From Clostridiales bacterium (GTDB taxonomy: Bacteria; Bacillota; Clostridia; Oscillospirales; CAG-272), in contig JAAZAV010000027.1 of the NCBI GenBank assembly GCA_012514145.1, forward strand, positions 1 to 64,000: a DNA stretch of 64,000 bases, given 5' to 3'. Positions 34,432 through 43,492 of the stretch are shown piece after piece. The position numbers and the translations under genes are program-made. The notes below the pieces were generated by a model that saw only the letters and a list, made by a program, of their open reading frames with translations, did no database searches and was not told the origin of the DNA. The stretch's first letter is position 1; each line of letters begins with the position of its first letter.

Positions 34432-35196
34432 ATGAATTCAGAAAGAAGAAGCGCAATCCGTCAGCTGCTGCAAAGCAAGCCCTTCGTATCGCTGCGCGAG
34501 CTGGAGGGTATGTTCCCCGAGGTGTCAAGCATGACGCTGCGGCGTGACATCGAGTATTTCGAGCAGCAAGGCGAGGCTATCAAAGTCCGCGGCGGTGCCC
34601 GTTCCATGAAGTTTATCACCACATCAATGGAGGACTCTTTCAGCCTGCGTCTCAGCGAAAATACCGACGCCAAGGAGAAGATTGCCCGCCGCGCCATCGA
34701 GATGATCGAGACGGGGCGTTCGATATTCATCGACAGCGGCACTACCATGCTGAAGCTCGCCGCGCTGCTGCCCGACGAGCGTCTGACAGTCACAACAACC
34801 GGTCCGAATATCGCTCTTGAGATGATAAAGAAGAATCTGCCGATTGTCAATATCGTCGGCGGAATGCTAAACCGCGATAACATCTCGGTTTCAGGCAATT
34901 CTGCCGTCCGCCAGATAAACGAAATCAACATCGATATCGCTTTTATAGTGCCGTCCGGCGTGTCGGCTTACAACGGTCTGACCAGCGGAAACTATTCCGA
35001 ATGCGAACTGAAAAAGTTAATTGTCGGCAAGGCGCGCCGCACCATAGTGCTGATGGACACCTCGAAGCTCGACAAGATTCTTCCCTACACCTTCGCCGAG
35101 ATAAGCGACATCGACGCCATAATCACCGATAAAGCGCTTCCCGCAGACATAAGCGAGCTTGCCCGCCGCTCCGAAACCGAGATTATTCTCGCCTGA
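34432..35196 (+). CDS. DeoR-family transcriptional regulator
   Basis: 254 residues. The N-terminal winged helix (residues about 5-55) has VSLRELEGMFPEVSSMTLRR and the wing IKVRGGAR, and the C-terminal DeoRC sensor domain has SIFIDSGTTMLKLA, VTTTGPNIALEM and VGGMLNRD. The sensor normally binds a phosphorylated sugar or related metabolite. It precedes an SGNH protein and the 2-oxoacid dehydrogenase genes on the same strand without an obvious terminator, so it may regulate them and itself. The start ATG 34432 follows GAGGGTAT. Confidence 0.9.
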   Translation: MNSERRSAIRQLLQSKPFVSLRELEGMFPEVSSMTLRRDIEYFEQQGEAIKVRGGARSMKFITTSMEDSFSLRLSENTDAKEKIARRAIEMIETGRSIFIDSGTTMLKLAALLPDERLTVTTTGPNIALEMIKKNLPIVNIVGGMLNRDNISVSGNSAVRQINEINIDIAFIVPSGVSAYNGLTSGNYSECELKKLIVGKARRTIVLMDTSKLDKILPYTFAEISDIDAIITDKALPADISELARRSETEIILA

Positions 35197-35265
35197 CAAA
35201 GCGACGGGTATAACCATTCCGGCATACATGTACGTACATACACATTAAACGGAAAGGATAAGTAT

Positions 35266-36138
35266 ATGGTCAAAGTATTGGCAATAGGCAACAGTTTCTC
35301 GGAAAACGCCACACTGTATCTCGCCGAAATTGCAGCCTCCGACGGCTGTGACATAGTTATAGGCAAGACCAGTATAGGCGGCTGCCCGATTCACAAGCAC
35401 TGGAATATCGTTGAACAGGTCGAAGCGCTGGCATCCTGCGCCAACCCCGTCGAAATCAAGCCTTACAATTTCTTCCACACCGGTCACGAGAATGCTCCCG
35501 CCTCGCTGAAGGACGCGCTCCTCGCCGATAAGTGGGATTTTGTGACCATGCAGCAGTGTTCTGATCTGAGCTGGAAGAGCGACAGTTACTTTCCGGCTAT
35601 TGAAAAGCTGTCGGCTTATGTGAAGAAATACGCGCCGGATGCCGAACAGCTCATGCATCAGACCTGGGCGTACCGTCACGACTCAAATGAGTTCAAGAAC
35701 TACGGCATCAACCAGGCAGAGATGCACACACTCCTAACCGCCGCATACAAGCGCGCCGCCGCCGCAATAGGAGACGTTCGCATTATTCCCTGCGGCGATG
35801 CGGTGCAAAACGCCCGGGTGGTATACGGCTTTACTTACGACTCCGACTATGACTTTGACAATCCTCCCCTCAATGTGCTGCCGAAGCAGACAGACCCCAT
35901 TGTCGGCTCCTATTCCTGGCAGACCGGCGTCACCTCCGACGGCAAAGCTCATCTCAACCTGGACGGGCGCCATTGTTCACGGCTGGGCTGTCTGCTCATC
36001 GGGCTTGTGTGGTACAGATGCCTCACCGGCAACAGTCTTGACGGCGTGAGCTTCATTCCCGAAGGATATACCGAGGAAGACCTTAATATATGTAAAAAGG
36101 CTGCAAACGATGCCGTCGAGGCAAACGGACGCTGGTAA
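35266..36138 (+). CDS. DUF4886 SGNH-hydrolase-like protein
   Basis: 290 residues, cytoplasmic (no signal). The SGNH blocks are visible: block I LAIGNSFSENA with the nucleophile Ser, DFVTMQQCSDLSW, and block V LNLDGRHCSRLGCLL with the Asp-His pair. This is the DUF4886 arrangement, usually associated with carbohydrate or ester hydrolysis. It lies 69 nt after deoR and 56 nt before the E2 gene. Its link to the dehydrogenase complex is unclear; it may remove acyl groups from a substrate of the same pathway. Confidence 0.82.
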   Translation: MVKVLAIGNSFSENATLYLAEIAASDGCDIVIGKTSIGGCPIHKHWNIVEQVEALASCANPVEIKPYNFFHTGHENAPASLKDALLADKWDFVTMQQCSDLSWKSDSYFPAIEKLSAYVKKYAPDAEQLMHQTWAYRHDSNEFKNYGINQAEMHTLLTAAYKRAAAAIGDVRIIPCGDAVQNARVVYGFTYDSDYDFDNPPLNVLPKQTDPIVGSYSWQTGVTSDGKAHLNLDGRHCSRLGCLLIGLVWYRCLTGNSLDGVSFIPEGYTEEDLNICKKAANDAVEANGRW

Positions 36139-36194
36139 CCTGACATTTCCGCTTTAATTCAGTTAATTCAAGATATTTGGAGGATACAAACCAC

Positions 36195-37484
36195 ATGGCA
36201 ACCCTTGTTATCATGCCCAGACAGGGGCAGAGCGTTGAGAGCTGCGTAATCACCTCCTTCGACAAGAAGGTAGGCGATACCGTCGCTGTCGACGATATCC
36301 TGTTCACCTACGAAACCGACAAGTCTTCCTTCGAAGAGAAGGCGACCGTTGCCGGTACCATCCTTGCCGTTTTCGCCGACGAGGGTCATGATGTACCCTG
36401 TCTCGAGCCGGTATGCGTAATCGGCAATCCGGGCGAGAAGTACGACGATCTGCTTCCCAAGACCGACGCCCCCGCAACAGCTGCTGGAATCGAAGCCGTG
36501 ACTGAAAAACCTGCCGAAACCGCTCCTGCAGCTGCCGCAGCGGCTGCCGGTGTGGCAGTCGAGGGCGGCCGTCTGAAGATATCTCCCCGGGCGAAAAACC
36601 TTGCCGCACGCACCGAAGCCGACCTTTCAAAGGCTGTTCCCACCGGTCCCAACGGCAGAATCATCGAGCGCGATGTAAACGCTCTCCTTGACGCCGGTCT
36701 TATTATTAAGTCCGCAGCAGCCGAGGAGAAGCCCGCTGAAACCGCTGCAGCGGCTCCTGCAGCCTCCTCAGCGCCTGTGGCTTATACAGATGTAAAGCTC
36801 TCCAATGTCCGCAAGGTCATTGCCAAGTCGATGCACGCTTCCCTTTCGACCATGGCTCAGCTTACACTCAATTCCTCTTTCGACGCGACTTCAATCATCA
36901 AGTACCGTACCGCTCTCAAGGCGAATGCCGAGGCTCTCGGACTTGAGAATATAACCTACAATGACATGGTGCTCTATGCGGTTGCCAAGACCTTGGCAAG
37001 CGGAGAATTCGAGTCGGTTAACGCTCACTACCTTGAGGACGAAGGCGTTTTACGCTGCTTCTCTGATGTCAACCTCGGTATCGCGGTTGATACCGACCGC
37101 GGACTTCTGGTTCCCACCCTGTTCGGCGCAGATAAGCTCTCTCTCAACAGTCTTGCCGCAGGTGCCAAGAAGGTTATAAAGGCTGCCCAGAGCGGATCCT
37201 GTTCGCCTGATATGCTCAAGGGTGCCACCATTACCGTCACCAACCTGGGTTCGCTTGGTGTTGAGAGCTTTACTCCCGTCATCAATCCTCCCCAGACCTG
37301 CATACTTGGCGTCTGCAACCTTACCCGCCGCGTGAAGGAGACTGCCGCCGGCGATGTGTTCTACACCGCCATGGGTCTCTCGCTTACCTTCGACCACCGC
37401 GCCCTCGACGGCGCTCCGGCTGCAAGGTTCCTCAAGGCGCTTTGTGCCAACCTTGAAAATTTCGAGCTCTTGCTTGCTAAATAA
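36195..37484 (+). CDS. Dihydrolipoamide acyltransferase (E2)
   Basis: A 429-residue E2 of a 2-oxoacid dehydrogenase complex. The N-terminal lipoyl domain has the lipoylated Lys in YETDKSSFEE (near residue 42), followed by an Ala/Pro/Glu linker, the peripheral subunit-binding domain (ISPRAKNLAARTEADLSKAV) and a second Ala-rich linker. The catalytic domain has the active-site His-Asp motif LTFDHRALDGAPAARFL near the end. It transfers acyl groups from lipoyl to CoA in a large cytoplasmic core. GGAGGATAC lies ahead of ATG 36195; the TTG 36177 overlaps that site and is rejected. The expected substrate is pyruvate, acetoin or branched-chain oxoacid. Confidence 0.92.
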   Translation: MATLVIMPRQGQSVESCVITSFDKKVGDTVAVDDILFTYETDKSSFEEKATVAGTILAVFADEGHDVPCLEPVCVIGNPGEKYDDLLPKTDAPATAAGIEAVTEKPAETAPAAAAAAAGVAVEGGRLKISPRAKNLAARTEADLSKAVPTGPNGRIIERDVNALLDAGLIIKSAAAEEKPAETAAAAPAASSAPVAYTDVKLSNVRKVIAKSMHASLSTMAQLTLNSSFDATSIIKYRTALKANAEALGLENITYNDMVLYAVAKTLASGEFESVNAHYLEDEGVLRCFSDVNLGIAVDTDRGLLVPTLFGADKLSLNSLAAGAKKVIKAAQSGSCSPDMLKGATITVTNLGSLGVESFTPVINPPQTCILGVCNLTRRVKETAAGDVFYTAMGLSLTFDHRALDGAPAARFLKALCANLENFELLLAK

Positions 37485-37502
37485 TCGGCGGAGGGTATAT
37501 AG

Positions 37503-38870
37503 ATGCTTTATGATCTGATAATAATCGGCGGCGGTCCCGCCGGATATAATGCCGCCGAACGCGCAGCCGACGGCAAGCTCAAGACCCTGCTTTTTGAGAG
37601 CAGGGCACTCGGCGGCGTATGTCTCAACGAGGGCTGTATTCCCACCAAGACCCTACTCTACTCCGCAAAGATTTACGACTATGCCAAGCACAGCACCGAA
37701 TACGGCGTCAGTTTCGGCTCAGCCTCAATCGACCATGCTTTTGTAATCGAACGCAAAAACAAGGTCGTTAAGACCCTGGTTGGCGGTGTATCCGCCAAGC
37801 TTAAGAAAGCCGGCGTTGAGGTCGTTGCCGGCAAGGCCGAGATTCTTGGCAAGACTGCTGCCGGTTTTACCGTTAAGTCGGGCGACAAAGAGTATTCCGC
37901 AAAGCAGCTTCTCATCTGCACCGGTTCCGAGGCTGCAGTCCCCGGTATTCCCGGTCTGCGTGAATCGGTAGCCGACGGCTTCGCCATGACCAACCGGGAG
38001 ATTCTCGGCATGACCGCAGTTCCCGAAAAACTGGTTGTCATCGGCGGCGGCGTCATCGGTCTCGAGATGGCTTCCTACTTCAACTCAATCGGCTCCAAGG
38101 TGAAAGTGCTCGAGATGCTCGACCACATCGCCGGTCCCACCGACCGTGAGATATCCACCATACTTCAGAAGAATTACGCCAAACGCGGCGTCGAGTTCCA
38201 GTTGGGCGCCAAGGTCACCGCAGTCGGCAGCGGCGGCGTGACCTATGAGCTCAACGGAAAGACCGAAACGGCAGTTGCCGACAAGGTTCTGGTTTCAATC
38301 GGCCGACGCGCCAACACCGCAGGCATCGGGCTTGAGAATATAGGCGTGCTTACCGAGCGCGGCGCCATTGTAACCGCCCCCACCGGCAAGACAAATGTTC
38401 CGGGCGTCTGGGCAGCCGGCGATGTAAACGGCAGGTCCATGCTTGCTCACACCGCCTACCGCGAAGGTGAAGTCGCGATAAACAACATCCTGGGAAAGAA
38501 GGACAGCGTCAACTACGACTCGATTCCTTCGGTTATTTATACCAATCCCGAGGTTGCGGCAGTCGGCGAGACCTCCGAAAGCATCAAAGAGAAGGGGCTT
38601 GATGCCTCAGCTCACAGCCTGACAATGCGTTACAGCGGCAGATATGTTGCCGAGAACGAGGGCGGCGACGGCATCGTCAAGCTGATTGTCGACAACAAGC
38701 ACAACAGCGTGCTGGGCGTTCACATGATCGGCTCCTACGCCTCCGAGATTATCTACGGCGCGGCTATGATGGTCGAGCGTCAGATGAGACTCGAAAATGT
38801 CCGCGAATTTGTATTCCCCCATCCCACTGTCTGCGAGGTAATCCGAGAGGCAGCCTTCGATATCAAATAA
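37503..38870 (+). CDS. lpdA: Dihydrolipoamide dehydrogenase (E3)
   Basis: A 455-residue flavoprotein that reoxidises the E2 lipoyl group with NAD+. The FAD loop is IIGGGPAGYNAAERA, the redox disulphide is in GGVCLNEGCIPTKTLLYSAK (normal Cys-x4-Cys), the NAD loop is VIGGGVIGLEMA, and the C-terminal catalytic dyad is in EFVFPHPTVCEVIREA (His-Pro with a following Glu). It starts 18 nt after the E2 stop with a GGAGGG site. The protein has no extra lipoyl domain. Confidence 0.95.
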   Translation: MLYDLIIIGGGPAGYNAAERAADGKLKTLLFESRALGGVCLNEGCIPTKTLLYSAKIYDYAKHSTEYGVSFGSASIDHAFVIERKNKVVKTLVGGVSAKLKKAGVEVVAGKAEILGKTAAGFTVKSGDKEYSAKQLLICTGSEAAVPGIPGLRESVADGFAMTNREILGMTAVPEKLVVIGGGVIGLEMASYFNSIGSKVKVLEMLDHIAGPTDREISTILQKNYAKRGVEFQLGAKVTAVGSGGVTYELNGKTETAVADKVLVSIGRRANTAGIGLENIGVLTERGAIVTAPTGKTNVPGVWAAGDVNGRSMLAHTAYREGEVAINNILGKKDSVNYDSIPSVIYTNPEVAAVGETSESIKEKGLDASAHSLTMRYSGRYVAENEGGDGIVKLIVDNKHNSVLGVHMIGSYASEIIYGAAMMVERQMRLENVREFVFPHPTVCEVIREAAFDIK

Positions 38871-38900
38871 AATCGTTAATATATACAAGGAGATATTATT

Positions 38901-41387
38901 ATGCCTAAGAGCCAATATGTAAGCCCGAAAGAAGTTTTTCAGCCCGGCTATATCACCTTTGACGATATTCCGGTAAACCAGTATGATAAGACCCTCGAAG
39001 AGGAGAAGGCGCTCTACACCACCGCAGATTTTATCCGCATATACCACGACATGCGCACTATCCGCGAGTTTGAGACCATGCTCAACGAAGTTAAGGTCAA
39101 GTCAGCGTATAACGGCGTTGAATACAACAACCCGGGTCCCGCTCACCTTTCCATCGGTCAGGAAGCTTCCGCCGTAGGCGCGGCTTACTGCCTCGATATC
39201 GACGACTACAGCTTCGGCTCCCACCGTTCCCACGGTGAAATCCTCGCCAAGGGTTTGTCCTCCATCAATAAGCTGGACGACAAAGAGCTGTACGACATAA
39301 TGAAGGAGTTCCTCGGCGGTTCGGTTCTCGCGGTCGTCGAGAAGCACATGAAGGGCGACGGCTCGGTCAAGTCTCTCGCTCAGAACTTCCTGCTTTACGG
39401 CGCTCTGGCTGAGATTTTTGCCCGTACCACCGGCTTTAACCGCGGTCTCGGAGGATCGATGCACGCCTTCTTTATTCCCTTCGGTCTGATGCCCAATAAC
39501 GCCATCGTCGGCGGCTCCGGTCCCATTTCCCTGGGCGCCGCTCTCTACAAGAGATGCAACCACAAACCGGGTATCGTTATTTCCAACTGCGGCGACGGCG
39601 CTCTCGGCCGCGGCTCGGTTCTCGAGTCCTTCAACTTCGCATCAATGGATCAGATCACCAAGCTCTGGGGCATGGACGGCAAGTACCCCGACGGCGGTCT
39701 GCCGATTCTCTTCAACGTATTCAATAACTTCTACGGCATGGGCGGCCAGACCCGCGGCGAGACCATGGGCTTTGATATGCCGGCTCGTCTCGGCGCAGGC
39801 TTCAACCCCGATATGATGCATGCTGAGCGCGTCAACGGCTACGACCCGCTGGCGGTTATCGACGCCGTTACCCGCAAGAAGGCTCTTCTGCTTGAGGGCA
39901 AGGGGCCGGCTCTGCTGGATGTTGTTACCTACCGTATTTCCGGTCACTCACCCTCAGACTCCTCAACTTACCGTACTCAGGAGGAGATTGACGAGTGGAA
40001 GGAAGCCGATCCTATCGCCGCTTACCGCAAGAAGATGGTCGAGGGCGGTATCGCTTCCGATGCCGAGTTCGAAGCTATCGATAACGCTATTATCGAGCGC
40101 ACTACCGAGATCATGAAGCTCGCCATCAACGATGATATCTCCCCGCGTATGGATCTCAACGAAGAACCCGATGCTATTTCCGGCATCATGTTCTCCAATC
40201 AGAAGGTTCACAGCATGGAACCCGATCGCGAAGCCGAGATGCTTATGCCCAAGGATGAGGTTCCGAGAGTCAAGGAGATCGCCGGAAAGGTAAGAACTTC
40301 TGTCGACAAGGACGGCAAGCCCGTTTCCAAAATGAAGCTTTATAACATCCGCGACGCTATCTTCGAACCGATTATCGACAAGTTCTACGATGATCCCACC
40401 CTTATCGCTTACGGCGAGGATAACCGCGACTGGGGCGGCGCTTTCGGCGTTTACAAGAAGCTTACCGAGGCTGTTCCCTATCACAGATTCTTCAACACTC
40501 CCATATCCGAAGCCGCTATCGTCGGTTCGGCAGTCGGTTACGCAATGTGCGGCGGCCGTGTCATCTGCGAGCTGATGTATGCCGACTTTATGGGATGCGC
40601 CGGCGACGAAATCTTCAACCAGATGGCCAAGTGGCAGTCCATGTCCGCCGGTATCCTTAAGATGCCCGTTATTCTCCGTGTTTCCGTCGGTTCCAAGTAC
40701 GGCGCACAGCATTCACAGGACTGGACAGCCCTGGCAGCTCATATCCCAGGTCTCAAGGTCTGCTTCCCCGCTACCCCCGCAGACGCGAAAGGTCTCATGA
40801 CCGCAGCGCTTGAGGGCACCGACCCGGTAGTTTTCTTCGAGTCTCAGCGTATATACGATAAGGGCGAGGACTTCAGACCCGACGGTGTTCCCGAAGGATA
40901 CTTTGAAATCAAGATTGGCGATCCCGAGATCAAGCGTCCGGGTAAGGATGTCACGATTCTTACTATCGGTGCGGTTCTCTACCGCGCACTTGAGGCGGCA
41001 AAGACCCTGGAGGAGAAGTATAACATCTCAGCAGAGGTCATCGACGCTCGTTCCATCGTTCCCTTCAACTATGATATCGTTCTCGAGTCTGTCAAGAAGA
41101 CCGGAAAGATAATCATCGTCGGCGACGCCTGCGAGCGCAACTCTGTCATGAAGGATATGGCGGCAAACATCACGGAATTCGCATTTGATTATCTCGATGC
41201 TCCGCCCATTGCTCTCGGCAGCCGCAACTGGATCACCCCTGCTTACGAGCTTGAATCTCACTTCTTCCCGCAAGCCGACACCATAATCGATGCGATAAGC
41301 GAGAAGCTCATGCCGATTCCGGGTCATGTATGCAAGTACAACGTGACCGATATTGACCGTATGGAGCGCTACAAGAAGGGTCTGTAA
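38901..41387 (+). CDS. Fused E1 alpha-beta component of a 2-oxoacid dehydrogenase
   Basis: A single 828-residue chain. Residues about 30-420 are the alpha part, with GSHRSHGEILAKG, the TPP-binding region beginning NCGDGALGRGSVLESFNFAS and an FNNFYGMGGQTRGE loop. Residues about 470-820 are the beta part, with IAYGEDNRDWGGAFGVYKKL, ISEAAIVGSAVGYAMCGG, VSVGSKYGAQHSQDWTA and the transketolase C-terminal domain (VEVIDARSIVPFNYDIV-like). In most Firmicutes these are two genes (pdhA-pdhB or acoA-acoB). Catalyses TPP-dependent decarboxylation and reductive acylation of E2. The alpha part has the usual Ser/Tyr phosphorylation-loop region, and its length indicates no loss. A terminator follows at 41438. 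Confidence 0.9.
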   Translation: MPKSQYVSPKEVFQPGYITFDDIPVNQYDKTLEEEKALYTTADFIRIYHDMRTIREFETMLNEVKVKSAYNGVEYNNPGPAHLSIGQEASAVGAAYCLDIDDYSFGSHRSHGEILAKGLSSINKLDDKELYDIMKEFLGGSVLAVVEKHMKGDGSVKSLAQNFLLYGALAEIFARTTGFNRGLGGSMHAFFIPFGLMPNNAIVGGSGPISLGAALYKRCNHKPGIVISNCGDGALGRGSVLESFNFASMDQITKLWGMDGKYPDGGLPILFNVFNNFYGMGGQTRGETMGFDMPARLGAGFNPDMMHAERVNGYDPLAVIDAVTRKKALLLEGKGPALLDVVTYRISGHSPSDSSTYRTQEEIDEWKEADPIAAYRKKMVEGGIASDAEFEAIDNAIIERTTEIMKLAINDDISPRMDLNEEPDAISGIMFSNQKVHSMEPDREAEMLMPKDEVPRVKEIAGKVRTSVDKDGKPVSKMKLYNIRDAIFEPIIDKFYDDPTLIAYGEDNRDWGGAFGVYKKLTEAVPYHRFFNTPISEAAIVGSAVGYAMCGGRVICELMYADFMGCAGDEIFNQMAKWQSMSAGILKMPVILRVSVGSKYGAQHSQDWTALAAHIPGLKVCFPATPADAKGLMTAALEGTDPVVFFESQRIYDKGEDFRPDGVPEGYFEIKIGDPEIKRPGKDVTILTIGAVLYRALEAAKTLEEKYNISAEVIDARSIVPFNYDIVLESVKKTGKIIIVGDACERNSVMKDMAANITEFAFDYLDAPPIALGSRNWITPAYELESHFFPQADTIIDAISEKLMPIPGHVCKYNVTDIDRMERYKKGL

Positions 41388-41437
41388 TTTCCTTTCGTTG
41401 CCTCCTAATCCGGAATTAACGCATATTTAATATATTG

Positions 41438-41483
41438 ACACACTCCCGCGGCGGTAATTTCTGCTGCGGGCGTGTGTTTTTTC
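41438..41483 (+). terminator. Terminator of the E1 gene
   Basis: Stem ACACACTCCCGCGGC / GCTGCGGGCGTGTGT (41438-41452, 41463-41477) with one mismatch and one G-U pair, followed by a T run. Confidence 0.85.
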
Positions 41484-41512
41484 GTGTGTTAAAACGCCGT
41501 CACAAAACAAAC

Positions 41513-41542
41513 ACCGGGCAATCCATTTTCGGATAACCCGGT
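41513..41542 (-). terminator. Terminator of the leftward 41586-41891 gene
   Basis: Minus strand: ACCGGG..ATCC / GGAT..CCCGGT stem with loop GAAAAT, followed by GTTTGTTTTG. Confidence 0.75.
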
Positions 41543-41585
41543 AATAATATGTCATTTCAAGGAATACATTGAAGAAAATCAAAAT

Positions 41586-41891
41586 TCATGCGTATAATAC
41601 AAGAAGCGTGATCAGTGCAGCAATGCCTATCATGGCTATAAAGACATCGAACCAATGAAAAAAACGATATGTTGATTTTCTGTTGACAAAAAAGAGAGCA
41701 GAAAAGATAATCGTTACAGCGGCAGGAACAAAGACTGCCGAGGGTCTGTCAGCCTCGATCTGATTTATGTTGGTTGTAAGAGTGATCTTCTCGGGCAGCA
41801 GTATTATACATGCAATGCAGAGGGTCAGTGCCGCTGACACCATTATGGCCGACACCGTCAGTTTAATATGAAAATATTTGTTGTTAACCAT
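41586..41891 (-). CDS. Small membrane protein, DUF1648-like
   Basis: 101 residues with three predicted membrane segments (about 10-32, 50-68 and 80-100). Between helices 1 and 2, LLPEKITLTTNINQIEADRP resembles the LPxxIPxHxNxxGxxD loop of DUF1648/SdpI-type proteins. It starts 9 nt after the HtrA-like stop and is probably in the same operon, so it may be a membrane partner of that protein or a bacteriocin-immunity-like protein. The assignment is tentative. Confidence 0.6.
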   Translation of the reverse strand: MVNNKYFHIKLTVSAIMVSAALTLCIACIILLPEKITLTTNINQIEADRPSAVFVPAAVTIIFSALFFVNRKSTYRFFHWFDVFIAMIGIAALITLLVLYA

Positions 41892-41900
41892 AATTCCGCC

Positions 41901-43298
41901 TCATTCTTCACCGTCAAGGTCAAAGGTTATATCGTGGTACTCGCCGCCGCGATAAACTCTAAGGGTTATAGTTTCACCTGCGCATAATGAACCGATGCGC
42001 CTTCGCAGCTGCTCGCTTGTCTCGAGCTTTTCTCCGTTTATGCCGACAATGACATCGCCGGTCTCAATCCCGGAAGCCTTAGCCGAACTTTCAGGGTCTA
42101 TATGCTTTACCATAACACCCATATGAATCCGGTATATCTCCGCAAGCTTTGAACAGATATCCTCACAGGTAATACCCAGCTTCGCACGGCAGTTGACATA
42201 TCTGCATCTTTCTCCGCTGCTCTTGCACTCTGCAAGCATGCCGTTTATTAACGGAATCACAGCGGATGAAGGTATCGCATAGCCCAAACTCTCTGAGTCG
42301 TCAGATGATTTTTTCGTGTTTATTCCTACAATTTCGCCGTTTTTATTTATCAGCAGATCGTCCGAACTGCCGTAAGTTGCTTTCTCCCGTCTGAACGAAA
42401 GAAGCCTGACATTCTCTCCTTCTTCTATGCCTTCATACGCACCGTCATATATGATTTCGTCTGCCGTTATCTCGCAGTTTACTGCCGGCACGGTAACGCA
42501 ATTCACTTTATTTGATGATTCGCATTCGGGCAAACCGATCGCATATACTGCGTCGCCTGCATTCAGGCTGTCCGAATTGCCGAACACCGCGGCGGTAAAC
42601 ATGATTTCTTCATTATCAGCTGCAACAATGCGTATCAGTGCCAAATCCCCTGTTTCGTCTGACATAACCATATCAGCCGCAAAAGTATTCCCTCCGTTGG
42701 TGTGAAGCGAAATAGATTCGCAGCCGTCGACGATTTTTCGGTCAGCAACAACATAACCGCAGGATGTGACGATTAAACCTGTGCCGAAACGCTCACCCTC
42801 GGAAGAAAAAGCCGATATACCTACAACAGATGGGGTGACGATTGCTGCTATTTCTTCGGCCGAATACTCTGCGTCATCGCTGTCATCCGAATCGGCACCC
42901 ATAAATGAAGATTTGTTATCGGCAACAGTTTTGCCCGGCATAAAGGAATGATAACCTTGTCCGACACCTTTTGTCCGATCGCCGTGACCCCATATATAGA
43001 ATGTGAAAACGCCCACGATGAGCAGGACAAATCCGGCAATAAAGACGCAAAGGGCAAATGTCATTAAAAACCTGATTGCACGGGCGGTATCACGGTAGCG
43101 CCTGCTTTCAATTGAACGCTGATAGCTGTCGTAGTTCCAGCGATATTGAAATCCGCCGTAGGACGGGGTTCGCTGTTCGCCCGTGAACTCGGAAAATCCG
43201 GTTCTATCGGCAATATTGTAATTCCCGTGTCTTGCATCAGAGCGCTCATGTCCGCTGTCTTTCAACGACATTTGACTGAACACATTCTTCTTGCTCAT
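41901..43298 (-). CDS. HtrA/DegP-like protein with inactivated protease domain and PDZ
   Basis: 465 residues with an N-terminal cytoplasmic region, one membrane helix (FALCVFIAGFVLLIVGVFTFY, residues about 78-100), a trypsin-like domain (about 165-360) and a C-terminal PDZ domain (SAKASGIETGDVIVGINGEK). At the position of the catalytic His motif (usually TNxHV), the sequence is YVVADRKIVDGC, so His is replaced by Lys. The Asp motif ETGDLALIRI is kept. The Ser loop GNSGGP is GSSDDL, keeping a Ser but losing the Gly-Gly oxyanion loop. It is therefore probably a pseudoprotease that still binds peptide. It follows the kinase gene after 194 nt in the same direction. The start ATG 43298 is weakly supported. 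Confidence 0.85.
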   Translation of the reverse strand: MSKKNVFSQMSLKDSGHERSDARHGNYNIADRTGFSEFTGEQRTPSYGGFQYRWNYDSYQRSIESRRYRDTARAIRFLMTFALCVFIAGFVLLIVGVFTFYIWGHGDRTKGVGQGYHSFMPGKTVADNKSSFMGADSDDSDDAEYSAEEIAAIVTPSVVGISAFSSEGERFGTGLIVTSCGYVVADRKIVDGCESISLHTNGGNTFAADMVMSDETGDLALIRIVAADNEEIMFTAAVFGNSDSLNAGDAVYAIGLPECESSNKVNCVTVPAVNCEITADEIIYDGAYEGIEEGENVRLLSFRREKATYGSSDDLLINKNGEIVGINTKKSSDDSESLGYAIPSSAVIPLINGMLAECKSSGERCRYVNCRAKLGITCEDICSKLAEIYRIHMGVMVKHIDPESSAKASGIETGDVIVGINGEKLETSEQLRRRIGSLCAGETITLRVYRGGEYHDITFDLDGEE

Positions 43299-43369
43299 TC
43301 TGACTAATTCCGCCGGAAACAGCGCTCCTCCCATAAATATTTGCCGCTTGCGGCAGGGCAAACGACCTC

Positions 43370-43425
43370 TTTACACAAAGATTATACATCATCGTTTTTA
43401 ACAAAAAATGACATGTTTGTGTAAA
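43370..43425. promoter_or_regulatory. HtrA-like promoter region with 10-bp inverted repeat
   Basis: Minus-strand -10 TATAAT (43381-43386) with a weak -35 (ATTTTT, 43404-43409) is flanked by TTTACACAAA (43370-43379) and its inverted copy TTTGTGTAAA (43416-43425). A weak -35 with inverted repeats suggests an activator or repressor site, possibly for the adjacent response regulator. Confidence 0.55.
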
Positions 43426-43492
43426 ATATAAAGGTTTGCTGTAAATTCAATTAGAATTATAAGCATTTTGCCTCGGCAAATCGTTATCCTGC

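Noticed and set aside
39963-40712. A 249-codon open frame antisense to the E1 gene
   Set aside because: Shadow of the strongly biased E1 codons; no start signals.
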